A stretch of DNA of 64,000 bases. Source: Lachnospiraceae bacterium. GTDB taxonomy: Bacteria; Bacillota_A; Clostridia; Lachnospirales; Lachnospiraceae. Below, piece after piece: positions 7,257 through 16,229 of this stretch; the first letter of the stretch is position 1, and each line of letters starts with the position of its first letter. The stretch lies in assembly GCA_017561985.1 (NCBI GenBank), contig JAFZAZ010000007.1, positions 58,075-122,074 on the forward strand, written 5' to 3'. The notes under the pieces are model-generated. The model saw only the letters and a list, made by a program, of their open reading frames with translations, was not told the DNA's origin and did not search any database. The position numbers were made by a program, and so were the translations under genes.

Positions 7257-10200
7257 TCATTTTCCGTCCGAATTGTCGGCAGACACGTCGTCTGACGGGC
7301 CGTTTGCCTCATTTTTCTTCTCCGCGTTTTCCGCGTCCTTCTGTTCCGCGGCGACCTTCTCCTCAGCGTCCGCGTCCTTCCGCTCCGCGGCGTCCTTCTC
7401 CCTGATCGCCTCGGCGGCAGCTTCCTTCACGGCCTGTGCACGCGTAAAACTCTTGTGGATGTTGTCGATGTCGTCGGTCGTTCCGCCGCCGTTGTCGTCA
7501 GGCGCGCGGAAATGCCCCTTCTCAACCAGCTTCAGGAACGCCTCGACCACATCCGCGGCGAGCTGGGTGCCCGCGCCGTTTCGGATGATATCGACCACCT
7601 TGTCAAAGTTCATGCGCTTTCGGTACGGTCGGTCGGAGTACATTGCGTCAAATGTATCGGCCACGGCGATGATCTGCGCCACGCGCGGGATCTCGTCTCC
7701 TTTCAGGCCCTTCGGGTAACCCTTGCCGTCCGGGCGCTCATGGTGGAACTCGGCTCCCGTAGCCAGCTCCGGCATGATCGAGATATCCTTGAGCGCGCGA
7801 TAACCGAGCGTCGCGTGCGATTTGATGATCTTGAATTCCTCGTCGTCAAGCTGTCCCGCCTTGTTCAGCACAGCCGCGGGAACACCGATCTTGCCGATGT
7901 CGTGCAAAAGCGCGATGTAACGGTATTTTTCGATCGTGTCCTCGTCGCAGCCGAGCTCTTCCGCCAGGAGCGACGTGTACTGCGCAACGCGCGTCGAGTG
8001 ACCGTTCGTGTAGCGGTCCTTCATATCGATGGTGCGCGCGAATGCTTCCGTCATCTCATGGATGAATGTCTTCTGCTCTTTCTCCTTGGCGATCAGCTTG
8101 TTCATCTTCGCGCGGACATAGAGGACCACGAGCCAGCACACAAGCGCAGCGCCGGCGAGAATGAGGATCAGCTGGAACCACCACATTTCGGTGAGTTTCT
8201 TCTCCTTGACGATCTTGACGATGAGCTCGCTGCCCTTCTGTCCCTTGCTGTCGTTGATCGACATCGTGAAGCGGTACGTCTTTCCCTTCAGGTTCGTGTA
8301 CGATGCCGTGCTGAACTCGGTGCGCGCCCGCACGGTGTCGCTCGTGTCAAAGCCGTCGAGCCGGTAGGTGATCAGCGGGTTGGAAAGCGAGTATGTATAT
8401 ACGCAGCCGTATATGACGATCTTGTTCACATCCGAGGATATCGTAAAATTCCCGTCGTCGTCCGGGTAGATGTCCACGCCGTCCGCGGTGATGAACGGCA
8501 CCGCCATCTTCAGGTCGTCGATGCGTTCGAAATCCTCGTCGATGTTGACTCGCGAGACGCCCGTGCTGCCCGCGATGTAAAGTTTTCCGTCCGCGGTCAG
8601 CTCGCTGAAGGAGTTGGCTGTCGTCACGTGCGGAAGGCCGTTGTAGCGATTGTAGAAGGTGTAGTCGATCTCGCCGTTTGCGCGCAGCGCCTCGACGGTT
8701 GTCACGTAGATACCGTTACTGCTGAGGATCCACATTTCTCCCTTGCTGTTTTCGTACATATCGAAGTTGTTCGAGTACGGAAAATTCCGGATCGTCGTGA
8801 TGTTGTACTGCTCATCCATATACGCGAGCGAGTTGCTCGTGACAAGCCAGAAATCGTTGTTGTTTCTGGCTCTCTTGATTCGCATGACGACGTCGGACAT
8901 CAGTCCCGAGCGGGTGTCGAACCGGAGTATCTCACCGCTCTCCCTGACGGCATAAAAACCGCCGCCGTCCGTTCCGATCAGGATGTCGCCGTTCGCCGCC
9001 TCTGTGGCGGTCAGTATCTCGGTGTTCTTAAGACCGTCCTCATCGTTGTAGATGTCGATCACGGTGTTCCCGCGGATGACGGCCAGGCCGCCCGTACAGG
9101 CTGCCAGAATACGTCCGTCGCGGCATTCGTAGACCATACGGACACGCTCGGAAGGAATGCCGTCCGCCTGCGTAAAGCACACAATGCGGCCGTGGTCGTA
9201 ACGGACGAGGCCGTAATCGCTGTACGTGCAGAACCACACGCGTTTTTTGCTGTCGCAGAAAATGGATCGGATTCGCACGCCCTTCATCATCTCAATGAGG
9301 TCGCGGACATCCAGCATCTTGTCGGAAGCAGTCCTCGCGCTGTTGATCGTCCAGTTCGGGATCACATCGTCGTTGTCGAGAAGCACCAGACCGTTGTCGG
9401 TGCCGATCATCAATTTATCCTCATACGCACAGGTGGCATTGACAACGGAGTGATCCAGATCATACCACGCGGAAATGTCGGTAAAACGGTTCGGGACGAT
9501 CTTCATCACGCCCTGCCTCGAGGACGTGAACCACAGATTTCCCTGATAGTCGATCAGCACATGGTCGATGGAGTTGTCGAGCGGAATGTTCTCCACGACC
9601 TCGAATTTGTCGTTCTTATACACGCCGATGCCGTTGTCCGCGCAGATCCACAGATGATCCGAAAACAGCATGACGGAATTGATATACTTGAGCGGTGCTG
9701 CGTCGATGGTCGTGTAATCCTCGAGTGCGCCGTTGGTGTCAACATGGTAAATGGTCGAGTTCTCCGTGCCCAGGAACAGACAGCCCGGTTGTTCCGGGTC
9801 GGGATACAAAGAGACGACATCCTTAAGGCCGTGCGCGGGAAGATCGTACCAGCGGCTTCTCGAGCCATCCACGATCGTAAAGAGATCGCCGTTCTGCGTC
9901 AGGCAGTAAATGATGCCGTCCGGCCCCTTCTCGATCGAACGCATATATTCGTCGCGGATGTCCGGCTGTTCAAGCGTGCGCACGACCATCGCCTCGTTGA
10001 TCTCCGCAACGCCGCGTGTCGTCGCAACATAAATGTTGCCCGCGTCGTCCTCGGTGATGCCGCGGATGGAAAGCGACTTCAGACCGTCGTCAAGTCCGAA
10101 GATCCTCGTCTGTCCCTTGTCGCGCACCGCAACGCCGCCGTCGTTCGTTCCGATCCACAGCCGGTTTTTGCTGTCCACGAAAAGATCGACGACGCTCGCG

Positions 10201-10634
10201 ACACCGTTGCGCGAGTCCATACGCTCGAACGTGTTACCGTCGTACCGGATCAGACCGCTGTAGCTGCCGATCCAGAGAAAGCCCTCCGACGTCTGCACGA
10301 TGTCATTTGCCTCCGACGTCGGAAGCCCGTTTTCATTATTGTACAAAACCGTGGAATAGCCGTCGCCCTGACGTGTCGGATCTACCACATGGAACTCTTC
10401 TTCCTCTTCTCCTGTCCTGCCGCCGTCCTCCTCGGCGTGCGCCGTGGAAACCACCGCCGCAAGGCCGTCCTCAAACGCACCCGAAGCACCCGATATCAGG
10501 CCGGAAAAAAAAGCAAAACACAAGTACAAGCATATACCGAAACCGTACATGCCTGCCTTGTGTTTCCAGATCCATTGTTCAATTGTCCGACGGCAAGAAC
10601 GTCGACTCTGCCGTCGCTCCGGCTCTCTTCTCAT
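7257..10634 (-). CDS. Two-component-propeller / Y_Y_Y / HD-GYP sensor
   Basis: A 1125-residue protein. An Arg-rich start and one hydrophobic segment (about 28-50) anchor a large extracytoplasmic region built of reg_prop repeats (examples FLWIGSYSGLIRYDG, RLWIGTNDGGVAV, KLMIGTDNGLVLLDN), then a Y_Y_Y-like beta domain, a second membrane helix (WWFQLILILAGAALVCWLVV), and a cytoplasmic HD-GYP domain with HDIGK and FHHERPDGKGYP. A charged Lys/Glu/Ala-rich tail of about 85 residues follows. The layout is that of hybrid two-component polysaccharide sensors, but with a c-di-GMP phosphodiesterase output instead of a kinase. SD-like AAGGTG precedes the ATG. Confidence 0.87.
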   Translation of the reverse strand: MRREPERRQSRRSCRRTIEQWIWKHKAGMYGFGICLYLCFAFFSGLISGASGAFEDGLAAVVSTAHAEEDGGRTGEEEEEFHVVDPTRQGDGYSTVLYNNENGLPTSEANDIVQTSEGFLWIGSYSGLIRYDGNTFERMDSRNGVASVVDLFVDSKNRLWIGTNDGGVAVRDKGQTRIFGLDDGLKSLSIRGITEDDAGNIYVATTRGVAEINEAMVVRTLEQPDIRDEYMRSIEKGPDGIIYCLTQNGDLFTIVDGSRSRWYDLPAHGLKDVVSLYPDPEQPGCLFLGTENSTIYHVDTNGALEDYTTIDAAPLKYINSVMLFSDHLWICADNGIGVYKNDKFEVVENIPLDNSIDHVLIDYQGNLWFTSSRQGVMKIVPNRFTDISAWYDLDHSVVNATCAYEDKLMIGTDNGLVLLDNDDVIPNWTINSARTASDKMLDVRDLIEMMKGVRIRSIFCDSKKRVWFCTYSDYGLVRYDHGRIVCFTQADGIPSERVRMVYECRDGRILAACTGGLAVIRGNTVIDIYNDEDGLKNTEILTATEAANGDILIGTDGGGFYAVRESGEILRFDTRSGLMSDVVMRIKRARNNNDFWLVTSNSLAYMDEQYNITTIRNFPYSNNFDMYENSKGEMWILSSNGIYVTTVEALRANGEIDYTFYNRYNGLPHVTTANSFSELTADGKLYIAGSTGVSRVNIDEDFERIDDLKMAVPFITADGVDIYPDDDGNFTISSDVNKIVIYGCVYTYSLSNPLITYRLDGFDTSDTVRARTEFSTASYTNLKGKTYRFTMSINDSKGQKGSELIVKIVKEKKLTEMWWFQLILILAGAALVCWLVVLYVRAKMNKLIAKEKEQKTFIHEMTEAFARTIDMKDRYTNGHSTRVAQYTSLLAEELGCDEDTIEKYRYIALLHDIGKIGVPAAVLNKAGQLDDEEFKIIKSHATLGYRALKDISIMPELATGAEFHHERPDGKGYPKGLKGDEIPRVAQIIAVADTFDAMYSDRPYRKRMNFDKVVDIIRNGAGTQLAADVVEAFLKLVEKGHFRAPDDNGGGTTDDIDNIHKSFTRAQAVKEAAAEAIREKDAAERKDADAEEKVAAEQKDAENAEKKNEANGPSDDVSADNSDGK

Positions 10635-10790
10635 ACCGCACCTTCATTTTTCCAAACAATATCGATCTGTGCGCTTAATAATCATCAGCCACATATTAGC
10701 ACAAAACGGTGAAAAATGAAACGGTATTTTCTCCAAATCAACACATTTTTTGCGAAAAAATGTATATTTTGACGTGCTACAACTGTAGAA

Positions 10791-12629
10791 TTACTCTACC
10801 GTTACGGATTTTGCAAGATTTCTGGGCTTGTCGATGTCGCATCCGCGGTTCAGAGCGACGTAATATGCGAAGATCTGAAGCGGGATGACGCCGAGAACCG
10901 GCTGAAGAAGCGGGTTCGTCGAAGGGATCATCAAAAGCTCGGTCGCCTGGTCACGAACCGCCTGAGCCGTCTCCTCGGTCGCAACGACGATCACGTCCGC
11001 ACCGCGGGCGCGCACCTCCACAATGTTCGAGCGCGTCTTCTCGAGAAGCGGCGCGTACGTTGCGAGTGCAACGACGAGCGTGCCGGGCTCGATCAGTGAT
11101 ATGGTTCCGTGCTTCAGCTCGCCTGCCGCGTAGGACTCCGAGTGAATGTACGAGATCTCCTTGAGTTTCAGCGAACCCTCGAGGCCAAGCGCATAGTCGA
11201 GGTTCCGGCCGATGAAGAACACGCTGTTCCGGTTGAAGTAATGCGAAGCCGCCTTCTGGCAGGTATCGACGTCGGCAAGCAGCCGGTCGATCTTCTCCGG
11301 CAGCGCCGTGAGGTCTGCCACCGCCTTCGCGTAATCCTCGACGGCGATCTTTCCGTTCACGTCCGCCGCGTAAATGCCGAGCATGATCAGAAGCACCATC
11401 TGCGTCGTGTACGCCTTCGTCGTCGCAACCGCGATCTCCGGACCCGCCCAGGTGTAAAGAACGATGTCGGACTCGCGCGCGATGGAGCTTCCCATCACGT
11501 TGACGATGGAGAGCACCTTAGAGCCTCCCCTCTTCGCCTCGCGGAGCGCGGCCATCGAGTCGAGCGTCTCGCCGGACTGACTGATAACGATGACGAGCGT
11601 GTCCTCACCGAGCAGCGGATCGCTGTAGCGGAACTCCGACGCAAGGTATGCGTCGACCGGGATGCGGAGCAGCTTCTCGAGGACGTATTTGCCGATCATA
11701 CCGACGTGGTATGCGGAACCGCACGCGACAATGCATATTTTCCGAAGACCTCGAAGCAGATTGCCTGCCTCCGCCAGCTCGGGCAGCACGATCCTGCCAT
11801 CCTGTAGCCGCGGCGAAATGGTCTTGCGTACCGCCTCCGCCTGCTCCATGATCTCCTTGAGCATGAAGTGTGCGTAGCCGCCCTTCTCCGCAGCGCTCAC
11901 GTCCCACTCGATCGTGTGCTTTTCCTTCTCGATCGGTGTGCGGTCGCGGTCGTAGATCTGAACGCCGTCCGCCGTGAGAACAGCAACCTCGCCGTCCTCC
12001 ATGTACGTCACGGTGCGCGTGTGCGCAAGAAGCGCCGTCACGTCCGACGCGATATAGTTTCCGTCCTCGCCGTAGCCGATCAGAAGCGGCGCGTCCTTGC
12101 GGGCCGCGATCATCTGTCCGGGATAGTCGGAGCACAGGATTCCCATTGCGTAAGCGCCCTGGATCCGGCTCAGCACCGCATAGACCGTAAACAGCAGGTT
12201 TCCTATCTTTTTGTAATAATACTCGAGCAGCTGTACGATGACCTCGGTGTCGGTCTCCGACGCAAAATGAACCCCCTTGCGCTGCAGCGACTCCTTAATC
12301 TCCAGATAATTCTCGATGATACCATTGTGAACGACGGCGATCTTACCGTCCTGTCCGACGTGAGGGTGCGCGTTCACATCGTTGGGCTCGCCGTGTGTCG
12401 CCCAGCGCGTGTGTCCGATGCCGATCTGTCCGCGCAAAGGCGAGCAGCCCGAGAGCTGTTCGCGGAGCGCCGCAAGACGTCCCTTCGTCTTCTTCACCTG
12501 AAGCTCGCCCTCCGAAGATACGACCGCAACTCCGGCCGAGTCGTACCCGCGGTACTCAAGCCTCTCAAGTCCGTCCAAAAGGATCGGCACAGCCTCCGTC
12601 CGACCCGCATATCCGATAATTCCGCACAT
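10791..12629 (-). CDS. glmS: Glutamine--fructose-6-phosphate aminotransferase
   Basis: A 612-residue enzyme making glucosamine-6-phosphate from fructose-6-phosphate and glutamine, the first step of amino-sugar and cell-wall synthesis. The N-terminal glutaminase starts with the nucleophile Cys2 (MCGIIGYAGR). Two SIS isomerase domains follow, with SQSGETLDS and the C-terminal KSVTVE. Length is standard. SD AAAGGAG lies before the ATG. It starts 17 bases after the XRE gene, so the two form an operon. No room exists for the glmS ribozyme found upstream of this gene in many Firmicutes, so regulation probably runs through the XRE protein or promoter. Confidence 0.97.
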   Translation of the reverse strand: MCGIIGYAGRTEAVPILLDGLERLEYRGYDSAGVAVVSSEGELQVKKTKGRLAALREQLSGCSPLRGQIGIGHTRWATHGEPNDVNAHPHVGQDGKIAVVHNGIIENYLEIKESLQRKGVHFASETDTEVIVQLLEYYYKKIGNLLFTVYAVLSRIQGAYAMGILCSDYPGQMIAARKDAPLLIGYGEDGNYIASDVTALLAHTRTVTYMEDGEVAVLTADGVQIYDRDRTPIEKEKHTIEWDVSAAEKGGYAHFMLKEIMEQAEAVRKTISPRLQDGRIVLPELAEAGNLLRGLRKICIVACGSAYHVGMIGKYVLEKLLRIPVDAYLASEFRYSDPLLGEDTLVIVISQSGETLDSMAALREAKRGGSKVLSIVNVMGSSIARESDIVLYTWAGPEIAVATTKAYTTQMVLLIMLGIYAADVNGKIAVEDYAKAVADLTALPEKIDRLLADVDTCQKAASHYFNRNSVFFIGRNLDYALGLEGSLKLKEISYIHSESYAAGELKHGTISLIEPGTLVVALATYAPLLEKTRSNIVEVRARGADVIVVATEETAQAVRDQATELLMIPSTNPLLQPVLGVIPLQIFAYYVALNRGCDIDKPRNLAKSVTVE

Positions 12630-12646
12630 AGAATTTCACTCCTTTG

Positions 12647-13189
12647 TCAACCTTGCTTTCCGCCCGCCAGCTCGCGGTTGATCTCCATCGCGTACGAGGA
12701 GAGCAGAAGTTCGACGTAACGATCGGGATCGGAGTACATGCTCCGGCGATCCCGGAATTCGTTCAAAGCCAGCACAAGACGCTTGATAACATCCTGAAAA
12801 CGGCACAGCACGAGCATCGTGCCGACCGGTTCGTTCTGGTCGTAATGGATCATGACGCCGGCCGTAAAATTCTCATAGTACGTGATGATGCCGGCCTTCC
12901 ACAGACGGTACACGCTGTCAACAATGCTGCGGCCTTCATCGAGCGGAACGCTTCCCGCGAGCGAGGCGTCCTCGCCGTAGTACAGCTGCTCGATGCTCAC
13001 GCCGAGGCTCTTTGCGATCTTCGCCACCGTCGTCAGGTTGGGGATCTTCTTCGAATTCTCGTATGCGCTGAGCGTCGTGTTCGCGATTCCGCAGCGCGTC
13101 GCAAGCTCCTCCTGAGACCAGCGCAGGCGAAGGCGTGCTTCGCGGATATTCCCGCCGATGGCTCTCTCACGTGCATCTGTGTCCGTCAT
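12647..13189 (-). CDS. XRE-family regulator upstream of glmS
   Basis: A 180-residue protein with an N-terminal XRE helix-turn-helix (about residues 12-70; WSQEELATRCGIANTTLSAY) and an unassigned C-terminal domain of about 100 residues rich in aromatic residues. It is the first gene of a two-gene operon with glmS (17-base gap). The promoter overlaps an inverted repeat and two TTCGTTGTA direct repeats, which suggest autoregulation and hence control of glmS. Whether it senses an amino-sugar signal is inference from position only. Confidence 0.82.
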   Translation of the reverse strand: MTDTDARERAIGGNIREARLRLRWSQEELATRCGIANTTLSAYENSKKIPNLTTVAKIAKSLGVSIEQLYYGEDASLAGSVPLDEGRSIVDSVYRLWKAGIITYYENFTAGVMIHYDQNEPVGTMLVLCRFQDVIKRLVLALNEFRDRRSMYSDPDRYVELLLSSYAMEINRELAGGKQG

Positions 13190-13220
13190 GTCGTTCTCCC
13201 TTCGTTTAACTTCTTATACG

Positions 13221-13264
13221 TTCGTTGTACCGACTTAAACTTTCGTTGTAATACATTATACAAC
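13221..13264. promoter_or_regulatory. Putative operator repeats for the XRE regulator
   Basis: TTCGTTGTA occurs at 13221-13229 and 13242-13250, 21 bp apart (two helical turns). The second forms an inverted pair with TACAAC at 13258-13263, overlapping the -10 box. This spacing suits binding of XRE dimers on one DNA face. Confidence 0.55.
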
Positions 13265-13283
13265 TTTGCCCCGGAAAATGCAA
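13255..13283 (-). promoter_or_regulatory. Promoter of the xre-glmS operon
   Basis: On the minus strand, -35 TTGCAT (13278-13283) and -10 TATAAT (13255-13260) have a 17-bp spacer. The octamer GGAAAATG occupies 13273-13280. Confidence 0.75.
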
Positions 13284-13342
13284 GCATTTTTCGCATTCGC
13301 GCCTCCCCGCGCACTCTCCCGCACCCAAACGAGCCGCAGACA

Positions 13343-13371
13343 TTGCTCTTTGCGCGAAAAATTGCTATAAT
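13343..13371 (+). promoter_or_regulatory. Promoter of the histidine phosphatase gene
   Basis: -35 TTGCTC (13343-13348), 17-bp spacer, -10 TATAAT (13366-13371), 30 bases before the start codon. Confidence 0.75.
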
Positions 13372-13400
13372 AGGTTCACAACACAGTTCGGAGGTGTCGT

Positions 13401-14111
13401 ATGATTTATAAAACAAAGATCGCCGAGATCGGCGACGGGGATGACTGGTTCGAGAAAAAGCACAGTGGGGATATCGTTTCGGAGTATTTTGCGGAGGCCA
13501 AGCGCAAGACAATTATCACGGTTCAGCACACACAGTCGGTTCATCATATCAACGGTCATATCGGAGCATGGGGAGATTTCGAGCTCACACCGAGCGGACA
13601 TGAACACGCATATGCGATCGGGCGCTGGCTCGAGCACATCGGATTCGGCAGCGGTGACACGATGTACGTTTCCGACTTAAAGCGTGCGGCACAGACCGCC
13701 GAGGAGATCAACAAGACGCTCGGGATCAAACCGATCGTGACCGACGTGCTGCGCGAGATCAACGCAGGCGCGGGCAACGGGCAGACCGTCGAATGGTACC
13801 GCGAGCACAAGGCGCCGCAGGGCGTCATCTATGATCCGGATTACCTTCCGTTCCCGGATGCGGAGTCCGACCGCGACCTCTGGGTTCGACTCTTCTCATT
13901 TGCCAGAGAACTTTTTGAAAGTGACGCCGAGCGCATCGTGGTAGTTTCCCACGGAACGGCGCTCAGCATACTGCACATGCTCCTTCTGGGGCTCGAGCTT
14001 GAGGACCGCGCGCACTTCCGCTTCCACGGCAGCGCCGGCTCGGTTTCCTGCTTCCACACGGAGCCCGACGGCCGCATCTCGGTGGAGTACATCAACCGTC
14101 CGATCGGCTGA
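13401..14111 (+). CDS. Histidine phosphatase family protein, altered RHG motif
   Basis: A 236-residue member of the phosphoglycerate mutase-like superfamily. The usual RHG motif reads VQHTQS: the catalytic His is kept but the preceding Arg is Gln. The other active-site parts are present: the helix Arg in SDLKRAAQTA, a Glu in LREINAG, and the second His in VVVSHGTAL. An extra 40-residue N-terminal segment precedes the core. Losing the phosphate-binding Arg may change substrate or lower activity. GGAGG sits 6 bases before ATG. It has its own promoter and is followed by the TPP-controlled operon. Confidence 0.82.
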   Translation: MIYKTKIAEIGDGDDWFEKKHSGDIVSEYFAEAKRKTIITVQHTQSVHHINGHIGAWGDFELTPSGHEHAYAIGRWLEHIGFGSGDTMYVSDLKRAAQTAEEINKTLGIKPIVTDVLREINAGAGNGQTVEWYREHKAPQGVIYDPDYLPFPDAESDRDLWVRLFSFARELFESDAERIVVVSHGTALSILHMLLLGLELEDRAHFRFHGSAGSVSCFHTEPDGRISVEYINRPIG

Positions 14112-14121
14112 AAAATGAATA

Positions 14122-14150
14122 TTGACAAGTCTGCAGTTCCGTGTTATAAA
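14122..14150 (+). promoter_or_regulatory. Promoter of the thiamine operon
   Basis: Consensus -35 TTGACA (14122-14127) and -10 TATAAA (14145-14150) with a 17-bp spacer. The expected transcript start falls right at the riboswitch 5' end. Confidence 0.85.
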
Positions 14151-14156
14151 TGCTCA

Positions 14157-14250
14157 CGGAATACAGGGGAGCTTTGAGAAAGGCTGAGAGGGAGCTGTGC
14201 GCTCCGACCCTTTTACCTGATCAGGATAATGCCTGCGCAGGAAGTATCTG
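14157..14250 (+). ncRNA. TPP riboswitch (THI element)
   Basis: Conserved THI-box sequences are visible: ACAGGGGAGC, then AAAGGCTGAGAGG, then GACCCTTTTACCTGATC with AGGATAATGCCTGCG and AGGAAGT. These form the pyrimidine- and pyrophosphate-sensing helices of the TPP aptamer. It is followed by a strong intrinsic terminator, so TPP should cause early termination of the thiC-thiW-thiM-thiED transcript. Confidence 0.96.
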
Positions 14251-14265
14251 CAGCCGAGAATCATC

Positions 14266-14297
14266 GCGGAGTCTTCTTGTGAGGCTCCGCTTTTTTT
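14266..14297 (+). terminator. Riboswitch expression-platform terminator
   Basis: GCGGAG (14266-14271) pairs with CTCCGC (14285-14290), followed by T7. It lies between the TPP aptamer and thiC, fitting transcriptional attenuation. Confidence 0.88.
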
Positions 14298-14372
14298 GTG
14301 CGCAAAATGCTCCTTCGCGCGAGGCGGCTCCTGTCCGGTTTCCGAACTATAACATTTTCCGGGAGGAATACC

Positions 14373-15689
14373 ATGAGAAACTATGCTACCCAGATGGACG
14401 CGGCCAAGCGCGGCATCATCACCCCCGAAATGCGCACCGTCGCAGAGAAGGAACATATCGACGTTGAGGCGCTGCGAGAGCGCGTTGCGCGCGGCACCGT
14501 GGCCATCCCTGCGAACATCCGCCACACCTCGATCTCGCCCGAGGGCATCGGCGAGGGGCTCCGCACGAAGATCAACGTAAACCTCGGAATCTCCGGCGAC
14601 TGCCGCGACTATGAGCGCGAGTGGGCCAAGGTCGAGCTTGCGATCCGCTTCGGCGCCGAGGCGATCATGGACCTGAGCAACTACGGCAAGACCAACACGT
14701 TCCGCACAAAGCTGATCGAGCACTCCCCCGCGATGATCGGAACGGTTCCGATGTACGACGCCATCGGGTATCTTGAGAAGGATCTTCGCGACATCACCGC
14801 GGAGGATTTCCTTCGCGTCGTCCGCGCACACGCCGAGGAGGGCGTTGACTTCATGACCATCCACGCCGGCATCAACCGCCGCGCCGTCGAGGCGTTCCGC
14901 CGCGAAGGCCGCCGCATGAACATCGTCTCCCGCGGAGGCTCGCTTCTGTTCGCATGGATGGCGATGACCGGAAACGAAAACCCTTTCTTTGAGCATTATG
15001 ACGAGGTGCTCGACATTCTCCGCGAATACGACGTCACCATCAGCCTCGGAGACGCTCTCCGCCCCGGCTGCATCGACGACAGCACCGACGCGGGCCAGAT
15101 CAGCGAGCTCGTGGAGCTCGGCAACCTCACAAAGCGCGCCTGGGAGCATGACGTCCAGGTTCTCGTCGAGGGCCCCGGCCACATGGCGATGAACGAGATC
15201 GCGGCAAATATGGCTCTTCAGAAGCGTATCTGCCATAACGCTCCATTTTACGTGCTCGGACCTCTCGTTACCGACATCGCGCCCGGCTATGACCACATCA
15301 CCTCGGCCATCGGCGGTGCCATCGCCGCTGCCAGCGGTGCGGATTTCCTGTGCTATGTAACGCCCGCGGAGCACCTCCGCCTGCCCGACATCGACGACGT
15401 TCGCGACGGCATTGTCGCAAGCCGCATCGCCGCCCACGCAGCGGACATCGCCAAGGGCATCCCCGGCGTGCGCGACATCGACAACCGTATGGCGAACGCC
15501 CGCCACAAGCTCGACTGGGACGCCATGTTCGAGTGCGCCATCGATCCCGACAAGGCGCGCGCATACTACGAGAGCACGCCGCCCGCAGAGCGCCACACCT
15601 GCTCGATGTGCGGCAAAATGTGCGCCGTCCGCACCACCAACCGAATCCTCGACGGCGAGGATGTACAGCTGCTCTGCAGTGAGCAGTAG
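14373..15689 (+). CDS. thiC: Phosphomethylpyrimidine synthase ThiC
   Basis: A 438-residue radical SAM enzyme converting aminoimidazole ribotide to HMP phosphate. The core is clear ([40 protein letters not shown]). The C-terminal cluster motif is CSMCGKMC, which is C-x2-C-x3-C rather than the C-x2-C-x4-C of the E. coli enzyme. It is a short form lacking the long N-terminal region. ATG 14373 has GGGAGG 7 bases upstream; an upstream in-frame start at 14298 lies inside the leader and has no site. First gene of the TPP-regulated operon. Confidence 0.96.
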   Translation: MRNYATQMDAAKRGIITPEMRTVAEKEHIDVEALRERVARGTVAIPANIRHTSISPEGIGEGLRTKINVNLGISGDCRDYEREWAKVELAIRFGAEAIMDLSNYGKTNTFRTKLIEHSPAMIGTVPMYDAIGYLEKDLRDITAEDFLRVVRAHAEEGVDFMTIHAGINRRAVEAFRREGRRMNIVSRGGSLLFAWMAMTGNENPFFEHYDEVLDILREYDVTISLGDALRPGCIDDSTDAGQISELVELGNLTKRAWEHDVQVLVEGPGHMAMNEIAANMALQKRICHNAPFYVLGPLVTDIAPGYDHITSAIGGAIAAASGADFLCYVTPAEHLRLPDIDDVRDGIVASRIAAHAADIAKGIPGVRDIDNRMANARHKLDWDAMFECAIDPDKARAYYESTPPAERHTCSMCGKMCAVRTTNRILDGEDVQLLCSEQ

Positions 15690-15701
15690 AAGGGAGTCCG
15701 C

Positions 15702-16229
15702 ATGAAAACGAATCGTTATCTTCGCAAAATGGTCGCCGCGGCAATGCTTGCCGCTCTCGCTGTAGCCTGCTCTCCGCTCTCGATCCCGGTCGGAGCATCG
15801 AAATGCTTTCCGGCGCAGCATCTCATCAACGTCATCGCCGGCATTTTCCTCGGACCGTGGTACGCGACTGCGGCTGCATTTGTCGCCAGCCTGTGCCGCA
15901 ATCTGATGGGGACGGGCACGCTTCTCGCCTTCCCGGGCAGCATGATCGGCGCCTTCCTGTGCGGTCTTTTGTACCGCCGTTTCCGCAGGACTCTCGCCGG
16001 CTGTGCGGGTGAGCTGTTCGGAACATCGGTGCTCGGCGGCATCGGCGCATTTTTCGTTGCGTCGCTTGTGATGGGGAAGGAAGCTGCATTTTTCGCGTAC
16101 GTTCCCGCATTCTTTTTGAGCAGTCTCGGCGGAACGCTGCTCGCCGCACTTCTCGTGCCGGCGGTGCGCCGCGCAGGGATTGAGAGGCTTTTGGAGGATG
16201 AAAACCATGTCCGAAACAAGGTCGGCTGA
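15702..16229 (+). CDS. thiW: ThiW, ECF transporter S component (thiazole)
   Basis: A 175-residue membrane protein with five or so hydrophobic helices. It matches ThiW, the substrate-binding S component of an energy-coupling-factor importer thought to take up the thiazole precursor HET. Seen: SIPVGASKCFPAQHLINVI and LMGTGTLLAFPGSMIGAFL, typical of the family. The shared EcfAAT module is not in this window. It starts 12 bases after thiC and overlaps thiM by 23 bases, so translation is likely coupled. Pairing with ThiM, which phosphorylates HET, supports the substrate. Confidence 0.9.
   Translation: MKTNRYLRKMVAAAMLAALAVACSPLSIPVGASKCFPAQHLINVIAGIFLGPWYATAAAFVASLCRNLMGTGTLLAFPGSMIGAFLCGLLYRRFRRTLAGCAGELFGTSVLGGIGAFFVASLVMGKEAAFFAYVPAFFLSSLGGTLLAALLVPAVRRAGIERLLEDENHVRNKVG

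Noticed and set aside
7455..10712. A very long plus-strand reading frame opposite the propeller HD-GYP gene
   Set aside because: It is antisense to a gene with clear domains; it arises from GC-rich third positions and lacks recognisable protein features. The same holds for 32115-34463, 14154-16694 (minus) and 5981-7405.
12630..12660. glmS ribozyme
   Set aside because: Only 17 bases separate glmS from the preceding gene, too short for the ribozyme.
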